The position numbers and the translations under genes are program-made. A stretch of 5,691 nt of DNA from the NCBI GenBank assembly GCA_964545205.1, contig CAZJFH010000126.1:1-5691 (forward strand). The letters run 5' to 3'. This DNA is from CAZJFH01 sp964545205. GTDB lineage: Bacteria; Pseudomonadota; Alphaproteobacteria; Rhodospirillales; Magnetospirillaceae. Below, piece by piece: positions 1-5,688 of the stretch (position 1 is the first letter of the stretch; every line of letters starts with the position of its first letter). The notes beneath the pieces were generated by a model, which had not been told where the DNA came from, searched no databases, and saw nothing but the letters and a program-made list of their open reading frames with translations.

Positions 1-130
1 GCCTGCGGGAGAGGGCCGGGGTGAGGGTGTCTTACGGCCGAAGGCCGGATGTGAGTCAGGCGCCGCTCCCCTCACCCTCCCAGCCTTCGGCTGGGCCCCT
101 CCCTCTCCCGCAGGCGGGAGAGGGTCGGTT
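1..130. repeat. Palindromic extragenic repeat, truncated at left edge
   Basis: This non-coding block is built from nested inverted repeats. Positions 1-15 are the exact reverse complement of 101-115, and 20-27 of 69-76. Inside lie hairpins CGGCC-GAA-GGCCG (35-47) and CCCAGCC-TTC-GGCTGGG (79-95). The right end is an 11-bp perfect palindrome with a 2-nt centre (101-111 with 114-124), so the GCGGGAGAGGG motif occurs in both orientations. GGGAGAGGG/GGGTGAGGG-rich elements of this kind are common dispersed REP-like repeats in proteobacterial intergenic regions. Assignment to that class is from memory and cannot be confirmed with one copy. The left end is cut by the window edge. It lies downstream of the minus-strand gene at 192-461. 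Confidence 0.7.
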
Positions 131-148
131 ACGCCTCCCCGGAATAGC

Positions 149-168
149 GCGGGAGACGCCTTTCCCGC
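149..168 (-). terminator. Weak hairpin downstream of the 89-aa gene
   Basis: GCGGGA (149-154) pairs with TCCCGC (163-168) around an 8-nt loop, 23 bp beyond the stop codon of the minus-strand gene. No T tract follows on the minus strand, so this is only a candidate for transcript end formation. Confidence 0.2.
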
Positions 169-191
169 ACAGCGCCGAGCGGGTGCCGCGG

Positions 192-461
192 TCAGCCGTG
201 CTCGCCGACCCAGTGGTCCTCGGCCAGGTGCGGGGTCGGCGCGAAGCGGGTGGCGCAGTGGCGCTCGCCCGGCATCTCCTGGACCGAAACCCAGCAGTTC
301 GTGCCGTCGTCGACCGCGCGCGCCACCGTGTAGATGCCGCCATTGACCATGCGCCGGCCGCCGTCGTGACGAGAAGTCTCGCCGACGTAGCGGACCAGCA
401 TGCCACAGCTGAAATCGCTGCTGCGCTGCCTGGGGTGGAAGAACGTTTCCCTCTTCTTCAT
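192..461 (-). CDS. Small hypothetical protein (89 aa)
   Basis: I do not recognise this 89-aa protein with certainty. The start is well supported: GGAGG on the minus strand (471-475) lies 9 nt before the ATG, and the frame ends in TGA at 192-194. The N-terminus is basic (MKKRE), and there are cysteines at residues 19, 56 and 69. No signal peptide or membrane segment is visible. The central part, a GIYTV stretch followed by an acidic turn, a CWVSVQEMPGE strand and a TRFAP end, recalls small SH3-like proteins with a YTV...L.E.P...RF.P pattern that turn up as uncharacterised proteins in Alphaproteobacteria. That resemblance is only an inference. The gene stands alone, is followed by a weak hairpin (149-168) and a repeat element, and has no linked partner that would suggest a role. 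Confidence 0.72.
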   Translation of the reverse strand: MKKRETFFHPRQRSSDFSCGMLVRYVGETSRHDGGRRMVNGGIYTVARAVDDGTNCWVSVQEMPGERHCATRFAPTPHLAEDHWVGEHG

Positions 462-624
462 GGCAAGTGTCCTCCGGATGGCCCGACGCCGCCGGGCGCC
501 ACGGGCCGGGGTTGCCTAGCCGGCATGCCGTTTATGCTATCGAGGGTGCCGCCGGAGCGCCTCGACGGGAACACCCGTCCGGGCGGGCGCCGCGCCGCCT
601 TTCGGGGCGGGCGGCCTCGGAGCC

Positions 625-645
625 TGTGAAGGCGGTTTCTTCACA
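625..645 (-). terminator. Possible weak terminator hairpin after DUF3572 gene
   Basis: TGTGAA (625-630) and TTCACA (640-645) form a perfect 6-bp stem with a 9-nt loop, five bases past the stop of the minus-strand DUF3572 gene. The stem is short and no U-run follows, so its function as a terminator is uncertain. Confidence 0.25.
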
Positions 646-650
646 CGCCC

Positions 651-971
651 TCAGTCCGGACTCCATCCGGGCAGCTTGGCACGGGCCAGCATCGGCGCCT
701 CGGGGTGGAGTCCTTCGGCTTCGACGAAGCCGAGCAGCGTCGGCTCGTCGGCGAGGATGAAGTCGAGCACCGCGCCGAGGAAACCGCGATCCGACAGCCC
801 GGCCCGCAGTTCGTCGGCGCCGCAGCCGGTCAGGGCGGCGAAGCGCCCGAGCAGCCGCTCGTCGGCGACGATGAAGGCGACCGCGGACAGCGCCACCGCC
901 TCGGCCTCCTCGGCGGCCAGCCTGGGCGGCGGTCGGTGCGGTTTCGGCTGGTAGGGCTTGAACGGATCCAT
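651..971 (-). CDS. DUF3572 family protein
   Basis: This small soluble protein is 106 aa from the chosen start. After a proline-rich basic N-terminus (MDPFKPYQPKPHRPPP) comes an all-helical region with the family pattern: an A-rich helix with ALSAVAFIVADERLLGRFAALTG, then a DELRAGLSDRGFLGAVLDFILADEPTLLGFVEAEGL block, ending in LARAKLPG. This matches DUF3572, an uncharacterised family I know essentially from Alphaproteobacteria, often near cell-cycle regulator genes; none is visible here. An in-frame ATG at 1007 would add 12 residues (118 aa). I prefer 971 because the extension uses codons that look rare for this genome (TCT, GCT, CGA) and family members are usually close to 100 aa. Neither start has a clear Shine-Dalgarno sequence. 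No enzymatic motif is visible and the function is unknown. Confidence 0.82.
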   Translation of the reverse strand: MDPFKPYQPKPHRPPPRLAAEEAEAVALSAVAFIVADERLLGRFAALTGCGADELRAGLSDRGFLGAVLDFILADEPTLLGFVEAEGLHPEAPMLARAKLPGWSPD

Positions 972-1177
972 CCGTCGCACGCTAGCAGAGCCGGTCGGCG
1001 CCGTCATCCGGCGCCGCGAGCACCGCCGCCCGGCAGGGGCCGGCCTATGACCGGTCGTTCATTCCTTTGCACCGCGGCGTCGCCCGCCTGAGCGGTCCCG
1101 GACCTCTTTTCGCCGGTCGCACCGGCCCCATGTAGCCGGGAAACAACAAAGAACGCGGCACAACGAGGAGAAAAAAA

Positions 1178-1354
1178 ATGGCCCGCCAGCACCTGCTCTG
1201 TCCCTCCTGCCTGAAACTCTCGGAGCACCTGGTCGAGACGTTGGCGGAGGGCGACGTCGCCTGGTGCCAAGTCTGCAAGCGCGTGCATCTGGTCACCGAA
1301 CCGGTCATCAAAGCTCACTGGGAGAAGAAGCCCCTGCCGCGCTGGAACACCTGA
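1178..1354 (+). CDS. CxxC zinc-ribbon-like microprotein (58 aa)
   Basis: This short gene encodes 58 residues starting MARQHLLCPSCLKLSEHLVE. Two CxxC knuckles, C8-P-S-C11 and C30-Q-V-C33, are 18 residues apart, the geometry of a small zinc ribbon (rubredoxin-like knuckles). A helix-like LKLSEHLVETLAEG segment lies between them, and a basic, tryptophan-containing tail (AHWEKKPLPRWNT) follows. The start is strongly supported: GAGGAG at 1165-1170 precedes an A-run and then the ATG. The stop is TGA at 1352-1354. Zinc binding is inferred from the cysteine pattern; nucleic-acid or protein binding would be typical of such folds, but I cannot name the family. It lies 181 bp upstream of the phasin, which has its own promoter, so co-transcription is unlikely to be needed. 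No clear intrinsic terminator follows; hairpin-forming GC repeats at 1412-1430 lack a T tract. Confidence 0.78.
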   Translation: MARQHLLCPSCLKLSEHLVETLAEGDVAWCQVCKRVHLVTEPVIKAHWEKKPLPRWNT

Positions 1355-1432
1355 CCCGCGCCCCCCGTCCCGCCGTCCCGCCCCGGCCGGACAGATCCTC
1401 CGCCCGAAGCCGCCGGCGCTCACCGGCGCCCA

Positions 1433-1447
1433 TTGTGCACTGCACAA
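1433..1447. promoter_or_regulatory. Upstream operator-like palindrome (PhaR-type half sites)
   Basis: TTGTGCA-C-TGCACAA is a perfect 7-bp inverted repeat around one base. Its core TGCACTGCA differs at one base from the core of the palindrome 58 bp downstream (TGCAGTGCA at 1494-1502), which suggests a second site for the same dimeric regulator just upstream of the phasin -35 element. Confidence 0.55.
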
Positions 1448-1454
1448 ATTCCGC

Positions 1455-1482
1455 TTGCATCACATGCGGAAAATGCTATGTT
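1455..1482 (+). promoter_or_regulatory. Candidate sigma-70-type phasin promoter
   Basis: TTGCAT (1455-1460) and TATGTT (1477-1482) are separated by 16 bp and lie in an unusually AT-rich stretch for this sequence. Transcription would begin near 1489-1490, directly at the edge of the downstream palindrome. This is a motif match only. Confidence 0.5.
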
Positions 1483-1490
1483 ATGCCCAA

Positions 1491-1505
1491 TGCTGCAGTG
1501 CAGCA
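1491..1505. promoter_or_regulatory. Probable PhaR operator of the phasin gene
   Basis: TGCTGCA-G-TGCAGCA is a perfect 7-bp inverted repeat. It contains CTGC-AGT-GCAG, which fits the CTGC-N3-GCAG type of TGC-rich site described for PhaR, the PHB-sensing repressor of phasin genes in Paracoccus and Rhodobacter. It lies over the predicted transcription start and about 30 bp before the ATG, as expected for a repressor site. The binding protein is inferred; no phaR gene is in the window. Confidence 0.65.
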
Positions 1506-1535
1506 AAACAATGGCAGGCGCGGAAGGACCGACCC

Positions 1536-1886
1536 ATGATCAAGACGTATGAAGAGCTGCTGTCGTTCTCGAAGGAGAACATCGAGGCGCTGGTGCAGAG
1601 CGGCACCCTGGCCGCCAAGGGCTACGAGGAACTGGTCAAGGCCTATGCCGACTACTCCGGCAGGAACCTGGACAAGGCGACCGCCGCGGTCAAGACCCTG
1701 GCCGGCGCCAAGAGCATCCACGAGCTGGTGCAGCTCCAGTCCGAGCTGACGCGCGAGAGCGCCGACAGCTTCGTCAGCGAGAGCCGCAAGTTCGCCGAGA
1801 TCGCCAACACCGTCGCCACCAGCGCGATGGCGCCGATCCAGGCGCGCTTCGAGGCGGCGACCACCCTGTACAAGACCGCCGCGTAA
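1536..1886 (+). CDS. Phasin family protein (polyhydroxyalkanoate granule-associated)
   Basis: This 116-aa protein is amphipathic and predicted to be almost entirely alpha-helical. It matches the Phasin_2 type: MIKTYEELLSFSKENIEALV, then GTLAAKGYEELVKAYADYSGRNLDKA, a central AVKTLAGAKSIHELVQLQSELTRESADSFVSESRKFAEIAN stretch, and an APIQARFEAATTLYKTAA end. Such proteins coat polyhydroxybutyrate granules in the cytoplasm and control their number and size. There is no signal peptide or cysteine. I chose the ATG at 1536 because GGAAGGA (1522-1528) lies 7 nt upstream and the protein then starts as phasins usually do; the frame is open further upstream to 1455, but that part covers the promoter and operator. 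The PhaR-like palindrome at 1491-1505 suggests repression until granules form. A strong terminator follows, so it is probably a single-gene unit. PHB synthase and other pha genes are not in the window. Confidence 0.92.
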   Translation: MIKTYEELLSFSKENIEALVQSGTLAAKGYEELVKAYADYSGRNLDKATAAVKTLAGAKSIHELVQLQSELTRESADSFVSESRKFAEIANTVATSAMAPIQARFEAATTLYKTAA

Positions 1887-1912
1887 CCCCGTTCGCGGCG
1901 CGTCACGAGCAT

Positions 1913-1946
1913 GGGCCCGGCGCCTCGCGCCGGGCCCTTCGCTTTT
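1913..1946 (+). terminator. Intrinsic terminator of the phasin gene
   Basis: An 11-bp perfect GC stem, GGGCCCGGCGC (1913-1923) with GCGCCGGGCCC (1927-1937) around a CTC loop, is followed by TTCGCTTTT (1938-1946). It lies 26 bp beyond the phasin stop and separates it from the ATPase operon. Confidence 0.85.
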
Positions 1947-1953
1947 GCACGCC

Positions 1954-1982
1954 TTGAACCGCGGCGGCGGCCGGCCTATGGT
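1954..1982 (+). promoter_or_regulatory. Candidate promoter of the ATPase-VWA operon
   Basis: TTGAAC (1954-1959) and TATGGT (1977-1982) are 17 bp apart, immediately after the phasin terminator. The predicted start (about 1989) would give a very short leader of roughly 19 nt before the ATG at 2008. This is a motif match only. Confidence 0.4.
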
Positions 1983-2002
1983 CCCTCGACCGTTTCGAGG
2001 GA
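1982..2002. promoter_or_regulatory. Palindrome covering the ATPase ribosome binding site
   Basis: TCCCTCGA (1982-1989), loop CCGTT, TCGAGGGA (1995-2002) is a perfect 8-bp inverted repeat. Its right arm contains the Shine-Dalgarno GAGGGA of the gene at 2008. Depending on where transcription starts, it could be an mRNA hairpin hiding the ribosome site or a DNA operator over the transcription start. Confidence 0.5.
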
Positions 2003-2007
2003 GAGCC

Positions 2008-2853
<846 letters not shown>

Positions 2854-2864
2854 AGAGGTCCATG

Positions 2865-2976
2865 AACCACAGAGACGCAGAGACACAGAGAAGGCACAGA
2901 GATGGAGCTGTTTGCCGGCTTCGCCGGCGAAAAGAAACCCTCTGTGCTTCCTCCGTGTCTCTGTGCCTCTGTGGTT
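2865..2976. repeat. Interspersed 'ACCACAGAG' inverted repeat between ATPase and VWA genes
   Basis: Two 37-nt arms (2865-2901 and 2940-2976) are reverse complements at 32 of 37 positions, and all five differences are transitions. They flank a 38-nt centre with its own GCCGGC-TTC-GCCGGC hairpin (2914-2928). The arms are made of repeating ACAGAGG/CACAGAGA units, the signature of a very widespread dispersed bacterial repeat whose translation often appears as spurious short proteins with CASVSLCLCG-like endings. It starts 12 bp after the ATPase stop and ends 18 bp before the VWA ATG. It would form a long hairpin in the shared mRNA. No target-site duplication or transposase is visible. Confidence 0.88.
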
Positions 2977-2993
2977 GATCAGGCGCGGCCACC

Positions 2994-4184
2994 ATGTTCC
3001 TGCGTTTCTTCTACGAACTCAAAGCCGCCAAGGTCCCGGTCACGCTGCGCGAGTACCTGACCCTGCTCGAGGCGCTGCAGAAGGGCCTCGCCGCGTACAG
3101 GGTCGAGGACTTCTACTATCTGTCGCGCGCCTGCCTGGTGAAGGACGAGCGCAATCTCGACAAGTTCGACCGCGTGTTCGGCGCCGTGTTCGACGGGCTC
3201 GAGTCGCTGGCCGCCGCGGCCGGCGAGGAGGTGACGGCCGAGATCCCCGAGGAATGGCTGCGCGCCCTGATGGAGCGCTTCCTGACCGAGGAGGAGAAGG
3301 CCGAGATCAAGAGCCTCGGCGGCTTCGAGAAGCTGATGGAGACCCTGCGCCAGCGCCTGGCCGAGCAGAACGAGGCCCACCGGGGCGGCTCGAAATGGAT
3401 CGGCACCGGCGGCACCTCGCCGTTCGGCGCCTACGGCTACAATCCCGAGGGCATCCGCATCGGCCAGCACGAGAGCCGCCATCGCCGGGCGGTCAAGGTG
3501 TGGGACAAGCGCGAGTTCAGGAACCTCGACGACCAGGTCGAGCTCGGCACCCGCAACATGAAGGTGGCGTTGCGCCGGCTGCGCCGCTTCGCCCGCGAGG
3601 GCGCCGCGACCGAGCTCGACCTCGACGCCACCATCACCGAGACGGCGCGCCACGCCGGCATGCTCGACGTGCGCATGCGCCCCGAGCGCCACAACAAGGT
3701 CAAGGTGCTGCTGGCGCTCGACGTCGGCGGCTCGATGGACGACCACGTCAGGGTGTGCGAGGAGCTGTTCAGCGCGGCGCGGGCCGAGTTCAAGCATTTC
3801 GAGCACTTCTACTTCCACAACTGCCCCTACGAGGCGCTGTGGAAGGACAACCGCCGCCGCCGCACCGACGTGATCCCGACCTGGGACGTCATCCACACCT
3901 ATCCGTCGGACTACAAGCTGATCTTCGTCGGCGACGCCTCGATGAGCCCCTACGAGATCGTCTATCCCGGCGGCGCCGTCGAATACTGGAACGAGGAGGC
4001 CGGCCAGGTCTGGATGCAGCGCCTGACCGACGCCTTCGCCAGCGCGGTGTGGCTCAATCCGGTGCCCGAGGCGCAGTGGCGCTGGACGCAGTCGATCGAG
4101 ATCATGCGCAAGCTGATGGACGGGCGCATGTTCCCGCTGACCCTGGAAGGCATCGACGCCGCGATGCGGGCGCTGAACCGTTGA
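2994..4184 (+). CDS. CoxE-like VWA domain-containing protein
   Basis: This 396-aa cytoplasmic protein is of the CoxE/COG3825 type, the usual partner of the MoxR-like ATPase upstream. The N-terminal helical half (about 1-130, starting MFLRFFYELKAAKVPVTLREYL) is family-typical. It is followed by a GTGGTSPFGAYGYNPEGIRIG linker (about 137-157) and a VWA domain from about 235. The metal-site (MIDAS) motif reads LALDVGGSMDDH (241-251), with D243 and S247 but glycine at 245 where classical DxSxS has serine; as I recall this is normal for the family. FVGDASMSPYEI (311-322) supplies a second conserved aspartate, and WLNPVPEAQW (353-362) is another family signature. No signal peptide or membrane segment is visible. 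The likely role is to bind the ATPase and an unknown client for metal-cofactor maturation. Only a weak AGG lies before the ATG, so expression may depend on the mRNA structure formed by the repeat just upstream. Confidence 0.93.
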   Translation: MFLRFFYELKAAKVPVTLREYLTLLEALQKGLAAYRVEDFYYLSRACLVKDERNLDKFDRVFGAVFDGLESLAAAAGEEVTAEIPEEWLRALMERFLTEEEKAEIKSLGGFEKLMETLRQRLAEQNEAHRGGSKWIGTGGTSPFGAYGYNPEGIRIGQHESRHRRAVKVWDKREFRNLDDQVELGTRNMKVALRRLRRFAREGAATELDLDATITETARHAGMLDVRMRPERHNKVKVLLALDVGGSMDDHVRVCEELFSAARAEFKHFEHFYFHNCPYEALWKDNRRRRTDVIPTWDVIHTYPSDYKLIFVGDASMSPYEIVYPGGAVEYWNEEAGQVWMQRLTDAFASAVWLNPVPEAQWRWTQSIEIMRKLMDGRMFPLTLEGIDAAMRALNR

Positions 4185-4235
4185 CTTCGCCGCGGGGCGG
4201 CGGGAAGATTCCGGCCTAGCCAGGGAGTTCCGACG

Positions 4236-4631
4236 ATGCGCCTCCGCCCGTTCGCCGCCGCCTTCGCGATGCTCGCCGCAGCGCCGGCCGCCGCCGCCGA
4301 CACCATGTCCGCCGACGAGGTCCGCGCCGCGCTGGCCGGCAACAGCACCAAGGGGGTGATCGTGATCGAGAGCCCGCTGCTCGGCCACGAATACGAGCGC
4401 TTTTTCGCCGCCGACGGCAAGCTGGTGTCGCGCAACGCCACCAGGGGCGACACCGACGAGGGCACCTGGCGGATCAGCAGGTCGGGCGCGGTGTGCATGA
4501 AGCACTCCAGCGGCCGCGAATACTGCACGCTGATGGCCCGCGCCGGCGACGGCTTCGCCCGCATCTACAAGGGCCAGCCGTCGGAGGAGTTTTCGGTGCT
4601 GTCCGGCGACGCCTTCGGCCTCGGCCGCTGA
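4236..4631 (+). CDS. Small exported hypothetical protein (DUF995-like)
   Basis: This 131-aa protein has a clear signal peptide: MRLRPF, an alanine-rich hydrophobic core, and an AAA-type cleavage site probably after residue 21, giving a mature protein of about 110 aa in the periplasm. The mature part starts with SADEVRAALAGNSTKG, has an ERFFAADGKLV segment (54-64), GTWRI (76-80), and two cysteines (87 and 97) that could form a disulfide in CMKHSSGREYC. It ends with an EEFSVLSGD motif. This order resembles small exported DUF995-like proteins of Alphaproteobacteria, whose function is unknown; the match is from memory and moderate. AGGGAG (4222-4227) lies 8 nt before the ATG. It begins 51 bp after the VWA gene and ends 12 bp before the next gene, so it is probably in the same transcript. 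Whether it works with the ATPase-VWA pair is unknown. Confidence 0.85.
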   Translation: MRLRPFAAAFAMLAAAPAAAADTMSADEVRAALAGNSTKGVIVIESPLLGHEYERFFAADGKLVSRNATRGDTDEGTWRISRSGAVCMKHSSGREYCTLMARAGDGFARIYKGQPSEEFSVLSGDAFGLGR

Positions 4632-4643
4632 ACGGAGACCCGA

Positions 4644-4961
4644 TTGGAGCGCAGGCACATCTTCATGGCCGTGGCGATGGTGTCGCTGGTCAACGGGCTG
4701 TTCTCGCCGTTCGGCGCGGTGGTGTTCGGGCTGATGCCGGTGTGGATGCCGTCCTTCGTGCCGGTCAGCCTGCCGCTGGCCCTGGCGGTGACCGCGATGA
4801 TCACCGCCTTCGGCACGCTGCTGATCTCGGGCATCCCCGCGGCCGTCTACGAGCGGCTGACCGGCGCGCCGACCAGCACCGAGACCTCGCTGTGGCTGTG
4901 GCTGGGCAGCGCCGTGCTGCTGACCCTGCCGGCGCTACCGGTGATCGCCGGCCTAATGTAG
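4644..4961 (+). CDS. Small three-helix membrane protein, TTG start
   Basis: This 105-aa hydrophobic protein has three probable transmembrane segments at about residues 7-31, 43-64 and 82-104. A short basic N-terminus (MERRH) predicts a cytoplasmic amino end, and a YERLTGAPTSTETS loop lies between helices two and three. No family is recognised and there are no charged catalytic-looking residues. I chose the TTG at 4644 because GGAG (4634-4637) lies 6 nt upstream and the intergenic gap from the exported protein is then 12 bp; the first ATG, at 4665, would cut into the first helix and lose the ribosome site. It is the last gene of the plus-strand cluster. Its stop codon lies inside the end of the oppositely oriented hemerythrin gene (9-bp overlap), and no terminator is visible between them. 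Confidence 0.8.
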   Translation: MERRHIFMAVAMVSLVNGLFSPFGAVVFGLMPVWMPSFVPVSLPLALAVTAMITAFGTLLISGIPAAVYERLTGAPTSTETSLWLWLGSAVLLTLPALPVIAGLM

Positions 4962-5480
4962 CCGCCGCCGCGCCGCCATCGCCGCCAGCGCCGCGCGCCG
5001 GTCGGCGGCGTCGAGCGCCGTCGCCGGGTCCATCAGGTCGCGCTCCTCGAAGGCGACGTGCTTGCGGTAGGCGTGGGCGAAGGCGATGCCGCGGGTGGTC
5101 AGCAGGATCGCGTCGCCCGCCGCCTCGCCGCGCGCCAGCCGGCCGAGTTCGGGCAGCAGGCCGTGGAGCAGCCGCCGGTCGCGGGCGTGCTGGCTGGCGG
5201 CCATCGCCAGCGTGGCGCCGTCGGCGGCGACGATGCCGCGCCGGCACAGCAGCGGCAGCAAGACCTCGTCCTCGTCGCCGGCATGCAGGGCGAGCTCCCG
5301 CCCCAGCCGCGCGTGCAACGCCGCCGCCAGCGGCGTCCGCCGCCACAGGTCGGGGTCGGCGCAGAATTCCTCGAGCGCGTCGCACATCGCCCGCTGCGCC
5401 TCGTGCGCGGCGGCGAGGCAGTCGAGCGGATCGGCGAAGCGATGCGGCGCGGTCTCGGCGGCGGTGCGGTCGATGAACAT
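4953..5480 (-). CDS. Hemerythrin domain-containing protein
   Basis: This 175-aa cytoplasmic protein is a predicted four-helix hemerythrin-like di-iron protein that would bind O2 or NO or store or sense iron. Candidate ligands appear in the expected order: H26 (AAHEAQ), H66 with E70 or nearby acidic residues (LALHAGDEDEVLLPLL), H98 (ASQHARDR), and H136-x4-H141 with E145 (AFAHAYRKHVAFEERDLM). There are cysteines at 21, 33, 40 and 79, no signal peptide, and no fused regulatory domain. The ATG at 5480 follows AGGAGGG (minus strand of 5485-5491) by 4 nt. An FNR/FixK-type box and a -10-like element upstream suggest induction at low oxygen or by NO, which suits a hemerythrin involved in oxygen or NO handling. 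The 3' end overlaps the membrane-protein gene tail to tail. The exact ligand set is an inference. Confidence 0.9.
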   Translation of the reverse strand: MFIDRTAAETAPHRFADPLDCLAAAHEAQRAMCDALEEFCADPDLWRRTPLAAALHARLGRELALHAGDEDEVLLPLLCRRGIVAADGATLAMAASQHARDRRLLHGLLPELGRLARGEAAGDAILLTTRGIAFAHAYRKHVAFEERDLMDPATALDAADRRAALAAMAARRRLH

Positions 5481-5512
5481 GACGCCCTCCTAGGCATATT
5501 CGTTATGTCTTT

Positions 5513-5518
5513 TGTATA
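5513..5518 (-). promoter_or_regulatory. -10-like element of the hemerythrin promoter
   Basis: TATACA on the minus strand, in an AT-rich patch. If transcription starts at about 5506, this hexamer occupies -12 to -7 and the upstream palindrome is centred at -41.5. The leader would be about 25 nt and include the AGGAGGG ribosome site. Confidence 0.5.
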
Positions 5519-5540
5519 TACCAGGCCGGCCGCGCATGTG

Positions 5541-5554
5541 TTGACCACGGTCAA
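5541..5554. promoter_or_regulatory. FNR/FixK/NnrR-type binding site
   Basis: TTGACC-AC-GGTCAA is a perfect 6-bp inverted repeat that matches the TTGA-N6-TCAA pattern recognised by CRP/FNR-family regulators (FNR, FixK, NnrR/Dnr). It is centred 41-42 bp upstream of the start predicted from the -10-like element of the hemerythrin gene, the class II activator position. It could also serve a divergent gene that may start at 5689. Confidence 0.65.
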
Positions 5555-5688
5555 TCGGTCGGCATGCGCATAGAACTCCGATGCTTCGGCTCACCCGCGC
5601 TACCGACGCCCGCCGTGGTGCCCCCCGCAGATATCCTTCGCACCGGGCATCGACGCTGATCGATCCGGTTGCAGGATAACTGGGAATT

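Noticed and set aside
521..530. 10-bp palindrome CGGCATGCCG near a -10-like patch upstream of the 89-aa gene
   Set aside because: It is short and GC-rich, with no convincing -35 element; not strong enough to call an operator.
21..629. Plus-strand open frame across the repeat and the minus-strand 89-aa gene
   Set aside because: It runs through palindromic repeat DNA and lacks a ribosome site, while the opposite strand has a small gene with a good one.
1112..1126. GCCGGT-CGC-ACCGGC hairpin between the DUF3572 and zinc-ribbon genes
   Set aside because: The T-run precedes it on the plus strand, so it is not a terminator, and 6-bp GC palindromes are expected by chance here.
1038..1980. 12-mer GGCCGGCCTATG present at 1038-1049 and 1969-1980
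   Set aside because: It is GC-rich with a self-complementary half; in this composition a single repeat of 12 bases is weak evidence, and only the second copy has a promoter-like -35 at proper spacing.
2912..4219. Alternative plus-strand frame starting inside the repeat, with the CASVSLCLCG-like peptide nearby
   Set aside because: Peptides of this type come from translating the ACAGAG repeat; the rest is a shifted frame of the VWA gene.
2979..4658. Very long open frame on the minus strand (559 codons) opposite the VWA and exported-protein genes
   Set aside because: It is a GC-rich antisense shadow: the translation is low-complexity (A, R, G, L, H, V-rich) with no domain, while the plus strand has clear CoxE-like and signal-peptide features.
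4493..5476. Plus-strand open frame across the exported, membrane and hemerythrin genes
   Set aside because: The translation is mostly arginine, alanine and proline, crosses three better-supported genes, and has no start context.
5580..5678. 32-codon plus-strand frame starting at 5580
   Set aside because: No ribosome site, arginine-rich low-information translation, and no recognisable motif.
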